DNA from: Jaminaea rosea
Taxonomy: Eukaryota; Basidiomycota; Exobasidiomycetes; Microstromatales
Direction of reading: 5' to 3'
Assembly (NCBI RefSeq): GCF_003144245.1
Contig: NW_020289980.1
Coordinates: 496,001 to 560,000, forward strand
DNA: 64,000 nucleotides
Position numbers and translations under genes: made by a program. This document shows positions 1 to 8,954 of this stretch, one piece after another; the stretch's first letter is position 1, and each line of letters begins with the position of its first letter. Below the pieces are notes generated by a model. It saw only the letters and a list, made by a program, of their open reading frames with translations, had not been told where the DNA came from and searched no databases.

Positions 1-759
1 TACCCACCTCGAGTGTTTCGTCGCTGGACACAGTCGGAAACCCAGGTGCTGCAAAGCATTGCCCACAAGCGCGCCAGCACGGGGCTCGATGCCACTGCAA
101 ATGGAGTGGGCTGGTACGCGCAGGCCGAAGTGTACGCCGACTTCAAGCGTAGCTTCCCCGACACACCGAGGACGGACAAGTCGGTCGTGTGGAAGTATCT
201 GCAGCTTGCTCAGAACGGCAAAGCCAGGAGGGTAAGCCACATCGAGCATGGAAGCGGCAGTGACGCGGAGGAAAGTCAGGAAGAGAGCAGTGAGGAGGAT
301 GAGGATTCGCAGCCAGAGACTGCGGAGCAGAGCCTCGCGCCTGAGCCGACACCAGCTTTGACTCAGGCATCAACGCCTCTAGTCCCCCGAGCTAGTGCCA
401 ACAACCTCATAGCCGTCTGCAACCTAGCGGTCGAGTTCGAGACGAACGGCATCACCTTCACCAACTGTCCAGCCCAAATGGGCATCGCCATCCACAGCCA
501 AACTCTCTTCACGCTGCTAGATCCTCAGCAGATGGATGCTTTGCAGATGACACTCTCGAGCTCCTCTTCGAGCGCGCCTGCCTTTGCGTTCAGGTTGCTC
601 GATGGTGGCTCGGTACAGCTCCTTCAATGGCCCGAGGGCACATCGACGAGCATCTCATTCGTTCAACGTGCGAATGAGGGGAACAAGCCTCGCAGCGCAA
701 TGCAGACAAGCATTGTGGGGCCTGATGGATTCACGATCAGAGTAATCACCTGGTTGTGA
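1..759 (+). CDS. SANT/Myb-like protein, 3' part (5' end outside window)
   Basis: The reading frame is open to the left edge of the window and has no convincing ATG near its start (the first possible initiator is a GTG at 13), so this is the 3' part of a longer gene. The first ~75 visible residues form a SANT/Myb-like unit beginning RRWTQSE and containing DFKRSFP and VVWKYLQLAQNG, which lines up with the second SANT unit of the next gene. A Glu/Ser/Asp-rich acidic linker follows. The last ~120 residues form a compact module with the blocks GIAIHSQ, APAFAFRLLDGGS, QWPEGTSTS and GPDGFTIRV. The same module ends the gene at 1250-3256, so the two are tandem paralogues. A DNA-binding or chromatin role is inferred from SANT only; the C-terminal module is not one I recognise. 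Confidence 0.75.
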   Translation, partial: YPPRVFRRWTQSETQVLQSIAHKRASTGLDATANGVGWYAQAEVYADFKRSFPDTPRTDKSVVWKYLQLAQNGKARRVSHIEHGSGSDAEESQEESSEEDEDSQPETAEQSLAPEPTPALTQASTPLVPRASANNLIAVCNLAVEFETNGITFTNCPAQMGIAIHSQTLFTLLDPQQMDALQMTLSSSSSSAPAFAFRLLDGGSVQLLQWPEGTSTSISFVQRANEGNKPRSAMQTSIVGPDGFTIRVITWL

Positions 760-1249
760 GCGAGGAGGGTTGTGGACATGTGGAGTATACTGTAGCTACA
801 AGGAGGGAAGTACTGTTTGCAGGCTTGTTCGTCTAACGAGCCAGAGTCCTGCGCTGTCTTCTTACTCTTGAATACATGTCGGTGTCACGGCACTGTACTG
901 TACAGTACTTCTTCGTCGCCAATGCGCTTGTCCGAGCCCATCTTGCCTTGACGGCTGTGAACAGGAGGAAGCGTGTGAAATGAGGCATGGCATTCGTCCA
1001 AACTCAGTGCGATCCCTCCTTGCTTATGAGAGGTCCGTTACCAAGCGCCTGTGAGCTGATCTTGCCGTAGTCCGCTCAATTGTAGAATCGTCAGGGCGGC
1101 AGCCGTTGAGACGCGACGCGCAATCGATGGACGGAAAGCGAGAAATGGTCGTCTGATCCTTCCTTGCCTTCCTTCCAGACTGTCTGGTACGCTCACAACT
1201 CTGCACTCACTAATCGACACTGGCAGGCATTGGCGGCAGCCACGGCAAG
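760..1249. other. Intergenic region between the SANT paralogues
   Basis: This holds the 3' region of the first SANT gene and the 5' region of the second. The only structure I see is a 14-bp perfect palindrome at 895-908. A CAG just before the second gene's ATG (at 1223-1226 and 1244) could close a 5'UTR intron, but no matching donor is convincing. Confidence 0.5.
895..908. repeat. 14-bp perfect palindrome (GTACTGTACAGTAC)
   Basis: The 14 bases read the same on both strands. It lies about 340 bases upstream of the second SANT gene's ATG. It could be a site for a dimeric regulator or chance; nothing else in the sequence decides this. Confidence 0.5.
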
Positions 1250-3256
1250 ATGGCTTCCCCGAAGATGCCTGGCGACGAGGACGACAGCGGAATTGCGCTT
1301 GTGCCTACGCTGGGCCATGATCACGGCCTCGTCGAGAGCACGCTACTTCCTGCTCAGGGCGAAGCTCAGCACCCACAAGCCAAGACGTGTTGCTCCACTG
1401 GGGAACAAGGACAACCCTCACCTCTAGACCTGCAAAACACCATCAGCTTGGCCGACGCCTCCGCCGCCAACTCCTTCCATACCGCGCTTTTCCAGCCAGG
1501 CGTTCGCGCAGCAGGGAAGCCATCACTTGCGCACGCGTCTGGCAAGTACACACCATCTCAGTGGCACCCGATGCCAGGGTCCAGAGGCAGCTCCGCCCAT
1601 GACTCTGCCGACGCAGCTCTGGAGCGACACCAGACCGGAAAGCCTACCAGTTGCGAAGACCCAACTACCTCGAATTCCAGTGCCCTGTCCAGTCCCGACG
1701 AGCTAGCCATATCCTCCGCAGCCGGTAGCGTCGCGGAATCCTCTGTCTGCGTACCAATTCGCCTACCTCGCTGGAAGAAGAGTGAGGCCGAGCTGCTACT
1801 AAGCTGTGCCGCTCGTCATCCCGATGATTGGACCGCGATTGGGAGGGAGATGCAAGCTAATGGCAGTCCGCCGCGCACCGAGTCCGCTCTCAGAATCAAA
1901 TGGCGCCGTCTTCTTGACACCGAGAGAGAGTGCAGGGCATTTTGTGGTCAGGCATCATCGTCTGCGATTCCTTTGCAGAGCCAGGACAACGGTGCTCAGC
2001 CCTCCGCGAGCGCTCAGCTGGCACCGTCGACCTATCAAACGGCCACACCCTCCACAAGTAGCGGCTTTGGGCTTGTGACTACTCCTGTCAGCAGCAGTGC
2101 AACCAGGCAAAAGTCCACACACGCTCGAGTGATAGCCAAACATCGATGGACCGACGACGAGAAGCGTATTCTTTTAAAGATCGGGCAAAGACACGAGGCT
2201 CTCGGCACTGTGGGCAAAATCCGTTTGATCTACGACGAGTTCTCTCGATGTTTCCCCAGCACGACGGCCGACATGAACCAGCGTACGGTCTACACTATGT
2301 ACTACGGGCTCAAGAATGGTACACATAAGATTGCAGAAGAGTCAGGCTCCCATGCGCAGCAATCAACGTCATCAACATCATCCACACACTCTGTCCCGAC
2401 AAGCGTTTCGCATCAGCACAGCGCTGCAGCCGCCAGGGCTCGTGGTGAAGCCACCGTCCGCAGCCAACCATGGGAAGAGCATGAGCTGCTAGCCCTCGAG
2501 GAGATTGCAGACGAATATGAAGCGGAAGGAAGCGAAGAGTGGAATCGTGTAGGGCATGTATATGGAAGATTCGTCCGCATAGTTGGCCCAACACAGAGGA
2601 GCGAGGCTAGCGTGCGCACCAAGTTTATCAGATTGTTTTGCGTGAGTGGAGATGAGGACGAGGAAGACGAAGAGGAGGAAGAGGAAGCATACAAGCCGAG
2701 GGCGCCGCGCCGCAGCAAGACAAGCCAACTGGACGTAATCGATGACAGGGCTGATGCAAGCCACAGCAACACAGTGACGTACAAGCGGGGCAGCGATGCC
2801 GCCCTTGCGACATCAGCTCCATTCAAAGAACAGCAGGACAAGTCAGGGCTCGTAATAGACGCAACGACAGCTCGAGACATTGAGACAGCTCCCCGCGAAA
2901 TGATCGCTCCTGCTCATTCCAACGACACCACCCTCAACATAGCCTTCGATCTACAGCCCAACGGTATCACCTTTGAACGTCTCACCTACGGTCTTGGGAT
3001 CGCCCTGTACTCCCCCACACGCTTTCACTTGCTGGATAAGAAGCAGATGCAAGGCATAGCTGGCGCTGCTGCAGGCCTTGAGCTTCCGGCCTTCGCCTTC
3101 TCGATGCAAAAGAACGGGTCCATCGAGCTGCTCAGCTGGCCCGAGGGTACATCGACGAGAGTAGAGGCTGTTGGCGGCTCGGGGCACAAGGTGGGAATGC
3201 AGACTGAGATTATCGGACCTGATGGATTTACAGTCAGAGTTGTTGCTTGGCCTTGA
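1250..3256 (+). CDS. Triple-SANT/Myb-like protein with shared C-terminal module
   Basis: A single-exon frame of 668 residues from ATG 1250. Three SANT/Myb-like units are visible: about residues 172-222 (RWKKSEAELL ... IKWRRLL), 297-360 (HRWTDDEKRIL ... YTMYYGLKNG) and 404-470 (QPWEEHELLALEEIA ... VRTKFIRLF). An acidic run of Asp/Glu at about 467-480 and a basic patch (RAPRRSK) come next, then a C-terminal module of ~110 residues (560-668) with GLGIALYSP, PAFAFSMQKNGS, WPEGTSTR and GPDGFTVRV. That module also ends the upstream tandem gene. Tryptophan spacing in the SANT units suggests DNA or histone binding and a nuclear location; this is inference. No homologue outside the pair is recognised. 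The first ~170 residues are Ser/Ala/Pro-rich and probably disordered, so a later start cannot be excluded. Confidence 0.8.
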   Translation: MASPKMPGDEDDSGIALVPTLGHDHGLVESTLLPAQGEAQHPQAKTCCSTGEQGQPSPLDLQNTISLADASAANSFHTALFQPGVRAAGKPSLAHASGKYTPSQWHPMPGSRGSSAHDSADAALERHQTGKPTSCEDPTTSNSSALSSPDELAISSAAGSVAESSVCVPIRLPRWKKSEAELLLSCAARHPDDWTAIGREMQANGSPPRTESALRIKWRRLLDTERECRAFCGQASSSAIPLQSQDNGAQPSASAQLAPSTYQTATPSTSSGFGLVTTPVSSSATRQKSTHARVIAKHRWTDDEKRILLKIGQRHEALGTVGKIRLIYDEFSRCFPSTTADMNQRTVYTMYYGLKNGTHKIAEESGSHAQQSTSSTSSTHSVPTSVSHQHSAAAARARGEATVRSQPWEEHELLALEEIADEYEAEGSEEWNRVGHVYGRFVRIVGPTQRSEASVRTKFIRLFCVSGDEDEEDEEEEEEAYKPRAPRRSKTSQLDVIDDRADASHSNTVTYKRGSDAALATSAPFKEQQDKSGLVIDATTARDIETAPREMIAPAHSNDTTLNIAFDLQPNGITFERLTYGLGIALYSPTRFHLLDKKQMQGIAGAAAGLELPAFAFSMQKNGSIELLSWPEGTSTRVEAVGGSGHKVGMQTEIIGPDGFTVRVVAWP

Positions 3257-3752
3257 GAAAAACTCCAGTCGAGCGACGAAGAGTGTAGCAACTACTTCGA
3301 GTTCTTTTCATTTTGTTCATTTCTCTGACCAAATCAATCAATACCACGTGTAGCCTCATTTGCTCGCAATGGGGTTTTATGGCGTCTGCAGAGGCACGAA
3401 TTGTCCCGGACCAGAAGCCTGTAGAGGGAGGGCGCTCAGCATGCATAGTCAACGGAGGGATGGCATTAGGCTGAGGATGCGCGCATGATGCGGTACAATG
3501 CTAGAGAATCACGAAGTCAGAGACAAGCTGCCAAGTAGAGGGGCTTTTAGACTTGGTGTTGGTGATGGAGGAATGCGGTATCGATGCGTATGTGATGCTG
3601 GGCGGCGTCGTGTGAGGGGCGCCCCTTTTCGACGGTTGACTGCTGGTGCTGATCGGTCTTTGCTGGCTCTGGATAGCTGTCAAGGATGGTGGCGCGCATC
3701 CGGCTGATGGTGGTTTTTGCCGCCGTCTGCGGCACCAGCTCTCTCGCTGCCT
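3257..3752. other. Intergenic region between convergent genes
   Basis: About 500 bases between the stop of the second SANT gene and the stop of the minus-strand RhoGAP gene. Short frames on both strands are compositional; I see no gene, RNA or repeat. Confidence 0.5.
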
Positions 3753-6700
3753 TTATCGCGAAGTCCTCGGCCCACGTCTCGCCCTATTTCCAATCCTTGG
3801 CACGAAGTCGACATCGACATTTTGCGTATCCCATGCCGTCAGCAGATGATAGATGAATACGCTCTCCCATTTGGCGTTTGAGTTGCCTGCACGAAGCATG
3901 CTACGGTCGAGAGCAGGTTGCGAGAGTCCGGCGGTCCCGGAGCCTGTTGTCGTGCCAGCCTGAGGAAGGGCTAGGCTGCTCGCTCCGGCCATCGTAGACC
4001 ACGGGGGCGGCCTCATCAGGACGGGCGAGAACAAGCCGGCCAGGGTCTTCGCGTCTGCCCCTGTAGCCTGAACGACGCGCTCATCCAAGCAGAAGAGCTG
4101 TAGTAAGGCCACCACGTACAGTAGACAGCGTCTGTTGAGCGCAGGCATTTTTGCCTCATTGCGTGGGCTGACAAGCGCGAGGGTGGCTGCGGTTGCGGCG
4201 GCAGACGAGTGATTAGAGTGGGCGGCGGCGCTACTGTTTGTGCTGGTGGGCCTGCTACCGCCGCTGCTACGCTCTGCTGCCTGAATGCAGGCCTCGTACA
4301 TCCCATAAGGAATGAGAGGCTCAGCCAGCTCTTTGAGGAAGAGCTTGAGCAAGGCTCCCACGACGAGAGCCAGCTTGTCCTTCTCCTCTCCGTCTTTGCC
4401 GCCTAACCCCTGTAGACTATACTCTCCACGATCAATCCTAATCTTTCCCTCCACCACCATACCCACGTCACCCTGTTGGCGCCACATTCGCTTTACTCCT
4501 CTGGCTCCCAGCTCCATCAACTTGTCCCCGAGAAAAGGTAGGAGGACAGGAATGGCCATGTGTGCATACGAGCGCGACTGAGCGGCCATGATTGTGTTCA
4601 GGGTTTGGCCGAAGACGATTGGGTGAAAAGCGGATGACCAGGAGGCGCGAAGCTCAGGAAGGGTGGGCGCGAGAGAAGAGGGGCCACGCATCTGTACAGC
4701 GATGAGTCGGCGTTGTGCGTGCCGGTGAAGAGATAGGAGACGGTCGGTACTGGCCGTCGTAGCGCCACTGTTGTTGCCAAGAGCCGAGCATGAGTCGGCA
4801 ATGAAAAGTTGCAGAGCCTCCTCTAATTTCCTTGTTGTAGGCGCCACACTAGCCAGCAGGACGCCAAGAAACTGCCATGCTCTTGCTCTTGTCTGAAATG
4901 GTGCCTGATCGCTCAGCCGGGGGAGCAGCTGGCAGAAGACTTCATCCCTTAGTGCTGGCTTGCAGATCAACGTCTCAAGAAGCCAGCGTTGCTCCTTCCA
5001 AGTTGAGTCTAGTGACGGGGGAAGGACACTCCCATCTCCATTGCCAATGGAAGTCATCGTCCCCTGGTCTCGACCGAGCATCTCTCGCAATCGTTGCTGA
5101 GCGATCCCTTTCTTCCTCTCAGCGCAGCGTCGAAGTGGGCTCTGGGCGCTTATTGTACCCGTCAGGCCCATACCTGTGGGAGCGTACCCAATAGCCACGG
5201 GTGGTGGTCTGCCGACGAAAGCCGCCCTCTCCCTTTCCCCACAAGCTCTCAAAACGATCTTGGAGCAAAGCCCTGCTTCGCCATGCAGCTCCTTGGGTAA
5301 ATTGAGGACGGGCGCCTCAATACGGCCTCGCTGATACTTGAGCGCGTCGAGTATTGACGATTGGCGATGCGAGAGATGGAAAAAGGAGGGCAAGGCACGA
5401 CGTCGTGGGAGAAAATGGGTATGCGCGTACGAGTGGAAATGGACGAGAGGTGAGGTTGCTTGGTCCCACGGCTGCGTAAGGGTTCCGGGACCCCCTTTGC
5501 GTGCAACAGGAGCCACGTCCGCTGGCATCGTGTTAGGGCTCCTGGTCTTGGTGAGTATGGGCTGCATCGACTCCCCGCTGGTGAGTAGCAGCGAGTCTCT
5601 TGCCCTCCTCTCTGGGTCCCTGTGGCGTCTGACTGGTCCTCGCACGCTAGCGCTGGACAAGGTGGCGAGGTCGATTGATGACTGGCCAGGCTTGTGGCTG
5701 TGTTTCCGTGCTGTAGAGCGCTGCGACTGGGAGGGAGGTTGGGGAACGCTGAGCAAGGAGCTGACGGGAGGGACGAGGAGACGTGGTGTTGCTGCGCGGG
5801 CATTGGTGGGATGCTGCAAGGTGGTAGCTGGCTTGCCTGCCGAGGAAGAGGTGCGACGAGCAGTACCGCTGGAGCGTGAAGTCTGTTCAGAGATGTCTCT
5901 GAGTGAGGTGCGATGGGAGACTCTGGGAGCCGGATCCATGCCATTCTCCATTTTCGCCTTCTCGAGCAATCTGCGCCGAGAAAGCGAGCGGCTAGACTCA
6001 TCGGCTAGAGCCACGCCGCTGTCTGCGCTGGTCATGCCTCCCGAGGAGTCATTGCCGTTGCCGCTGCCATTGCAATCGTGAGGCGGGGTATTGTTGGTGT
6101 TATGTGAAGTGGCAGAGCTGCTTGGAGCTTGGCGATGAGAAGAAGAGTGTTCAGTTGGATTCTGGGCCTTGACGTCGTTCATAGATCTCGCTCGCGTTAT
6201 TGCCGTTGTCGAGGACGACATGGAGGTAGAGAAAGGCATGGAGGGGCGCTCGGAGCTTCGAGAGGTGGTAGCTGGCCTGTTTGATACGTTGACCTTCTTC
6301 TCATGATGAGCTCCGTTGGATGACGCGGAAAGGTGGCGTAGCGAAGAGGCTACGTCCCCCTCATCCGCAGCTTCCCCGATCCCTTGCTGTATTTTTGCGA
6401 GTGGGAGCACGAGCCTCGCACTGGCCGGATACTCCCACTGCGTCTTCTTGCTTGCGGTATGCCAATAGTAAGGTAGACCCACAGAGCCATCCCAAAATTC
6501 GAGCCAGTCACCCCCGGGGTCGCGAGGCAGGACAAAGGTGCCTGCGGGCACTGTCCATCGACACTCAGTCGTGGTGGGATTGTAGAAGAAGAGATGCGTT
6601 GACTGTGCGGGTCAAGGAGCGAGATTGTGTGAGATCATGACCAATGAACGCCCAAGTCTTGCCTACATGCCGCTCCTTTCGAGCAGCTCACTCACTTTAG

Positions 6701-7709
6701 GATCCTCGATGACGACCCAGAACTTAGCTCCCCATTTCGCTTCAGAAGTCCTTTGGATGAACTCGCCATCACCGTCTTCGAGGGCTTGACTTGATGTTTC
6801 ATACGACGAGAATGTGAGACTGGGTGCTGTAGAACGGGCAAAGTCGCTGCGGCTGCTCTCGTCGTATGCGTGGGGCTCTGGCTCCTTCAACTCCTCTATC
6901 TCTGCGTCACTATGATCTCCAAGCGACATGGCTCTCTCAATAGGTGTCCACATGGCTGAAGAATTGGTTGAATCGCTTGCCTCTTTGGAATGACCAAGCT
7001 TGCCCAGCCAAGTCGACGAATGACCTTCTGAAGCAGTCTCGAGTGCGTCGAGGTCGACGCTGCTGTTCACGTTGTGCGAGCTAGACGACGTCGGCGTCGA
7101 TGAGCGACCGTTGGTCAGGTGCTGGTGAAGAGGCATGACTGTGCTCGAAGGCGGACTCCTTCTCAAAGCGGATGCCGACTTCATTGATGGGTCGACGGCG
7201 GGGTGCCTGAGGGTCGCCTCGCTCTGAGATCGATGTAGCAAAGGCTGAGGAGATCGGAGCAATCCAGAGGAAGAAGACGAGAGGGCATTTTGCTGAGAGG
7301 CTACTTGATTAAGTCTTGGTCGCAGTGTCGAGGGTCCAGGTCCTTTGGATGAGCCAAAGTCTAGCTCAGCCTTGTCCTTTTCAGCAAGGTAAGCGGAGGA
7401 AAGGTGATGCTCGTGGCCAGAGCTAGAGCTGCTGCCCTGGCGGCGTCGTGAAGTAGGGCGAGGCCGAAGTGGCGTCCCTCCTCGACCGCCTGCTCTGCTT
7501 GGGGTGGCCATCAAAGAAGGCTCATTCTCGACCCATGGGACTGACTGTGATCCCCACGCTGAGGCGGATGAGGAGGCACTTCTCTGCCGGGCTTTGGGGC
7601 TCGAGGCTGGCGTGACCCTTTCGATGGCGGTGTTGGCCCTCGACCCTCGTCGGAAGTGCCCAGGCTCAATAGGCGGCCGGACCGTGGTAGAAGGTAGAGA
7701 GATGGGCAT
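3753..7709 (-). CDS. WW-WW-MyTH4-RhoGAP protein (Vilse/ARHGAP39 type)
   Basis: Two exons: 7709-6696 and 6602-3753, with a 93-nt intron (gtgagt...cacag), giving about 1287 residues. The intron lies inside the first WW domain: exon 1 ends KFWVVIEDPK and exon 2 begins STHLFFYNPTTTECRWTVP. A second WW domain follows at about 369-396 (GDWLEFWDG ... YYWHTASKKTQW). Then come a long disordered Ser-rich stretch, a MyTH4 domain near 865-960 (LICKPALRDEVFCQLL) and a RhoGAP domain near 1000-1200, with MWRQQGD at the arginine-finger position and LLKLFLKELAEPLIP. This order, and PLAKIQ just after WW2, match animal Vilse/ARHGAP39, which stimulates GTP hydrolysis by Rac/Cdc42-type GTPases. A polarity or cytoskeleton role is inferred. 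The start is the first ATG in frame at 7709; a further 5' exon near 7764-8102 is possible. Confidence 0.85.
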
Positions 7710-8954
7710 AAGGATTGAGGAAAGTAGGGGAAAAGGGCGGCGAGGCACGAAGAGCTTCCTGAGCTAAGAAAGCAGCGACCGCAGGCTGCCTCTGATAGCG
7801 AATCCGGCAGGAGTGCGAGGTTTCATTAGCAGCCCTCTGGGAGTGCGGTCGTTGATCAAGGGATAGAGGCTGGCGAGTGAGAAGGAGAGAAGGGTGGATA
7901 GAGTGAGTCCACTCTGCTGAAAGCAGACCGCTGCTTCGGGCCACCCGCTGAATCGAGTAAATGCACCAGTGCGAATGTCAGTCAGATCCTCGTCTTGACC
8001 CACCCCGGCTTCGCTCGCCTCGCCGCCCGACTCAATCAGTTGCTCGAGCTTCTGCCTGGCAGCGATCGCTTGCGTAGAGAGCTTACCCATTTTACGCATC
8101 ATCCACCACCCCTCTGCTCATCAATCCAGCATCTCGTCCTTTCTTCCACACCTCTTTGTTCGCTTTGCCGCCCTTTTTCTTCGGGCTCGCACATGCACGC
8201 GACAGGGGCGAGAGGCGTCAAGCTCCGAATGAGTGTTGTTCTCGCCTCGGCCACAGCCAACGGACGGGCCAGGCACAGGCCCTTCTGCTGCTTTTTTCGC
8301 CCCTCCTGCAGCTTGGCGTCGAGGTGCCGCGAAGGAGTGAACAAGGCGAGCTAGCGTCGATTCATTTCAGCGCTATTCAGGGTGGCGGCCGTGAAGAGGG
8401 CAGGCGACAGATTGACATCGAGCTCAATCACGAGCGCCTGAGGCTCTGCTTTGCTCCTGTCCCTTCTGGCTGTTCCTGAGAATGATGAGAGAGCTGAGAC
8501 ATCGTGTATCGCTTCAAGGGAGTATTTGGCATGACGTCTCTAGACTGGATTCCAGCCGGAAGATGGGTAGAGGAACGCGGCATGATTCGTGCGAGCTGAC
8601 GGAACGTGGCATGATTCGTACGAACAAGCAAGAAGATACCGTCTCGAGCTCACGCTGGGCGATGATGAGAGTCACATTCGAATTGATACTGGCAATGTAT
8701 AGATGCGTTGTATTGGATTTCGAGCACAGGTAGGAACAGGAGAGACAACGTGAGAGAGAAGGGGGTAGTGTTGGTGAAAGCGGCTTGATATTGCTGTTGA
8801 TGGAGGTTGGTCTGTTGCGTAGAGTTTGATTGACGAGGCGAAATGGAGGCTGAACGTCGGAGATGAGGGTCGATGATGAGAAAGGAGAAGAGAAGCGTGC
8901 TGTGATGCTTGGAACTTAATGTAGTCGTCGCTTGGCGTCAAGTAGCGTGGGGAC
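7710..8954. other. Upstream region of the RhoGAP gene / 3' region of the KH gene
   Basis: Apart from the 112-residue frame at 7764-8102, this stretch of about 1.2 kb has no supported gene. Between 8103 and 8954 all frames are short and of poor coding character. Confidence 0.4.
7764..8102 (-). CDS. Hypothetical ORF, possibly a 5' exon of the RhoGAP gene
   Basis: A 112-residue frame starting MMRKMGKLSTQ, immediately upstream of the RhoGAP gene on the same strand. Its first half looks coding (acidic/polar segments such as QDEDLTDIRTGAFTRF); the second half looks less so. The RhoGAP frame stays open upstream of its first ATG to an acceptor-like ttag/ctcag at about 7757-7767, so part of this ORF may be spliced to it. 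No single donor stands out. It could also be a separate small gene or leader sequence. Confidence 0.3.
   Translation of the reverse strand: MMRKMGKLSTQAIAARQKLEQLIESGGEASEAGVGQDEDLTDIRTGAFTRFSGWPEAAVCFQQSGLTLSTLLSFSLASLYPLINDRTPRGLLMKPRTPAGFAIRGSLRSLLS

Noticed and set aside
5249-6001. 250-codon minus-strand ORF and its plus-strand partner at 5338-6081
   Set aside because: Both overlap the disordered middle of the RhoGAP gene, whose frame is supported by domains on both sides.
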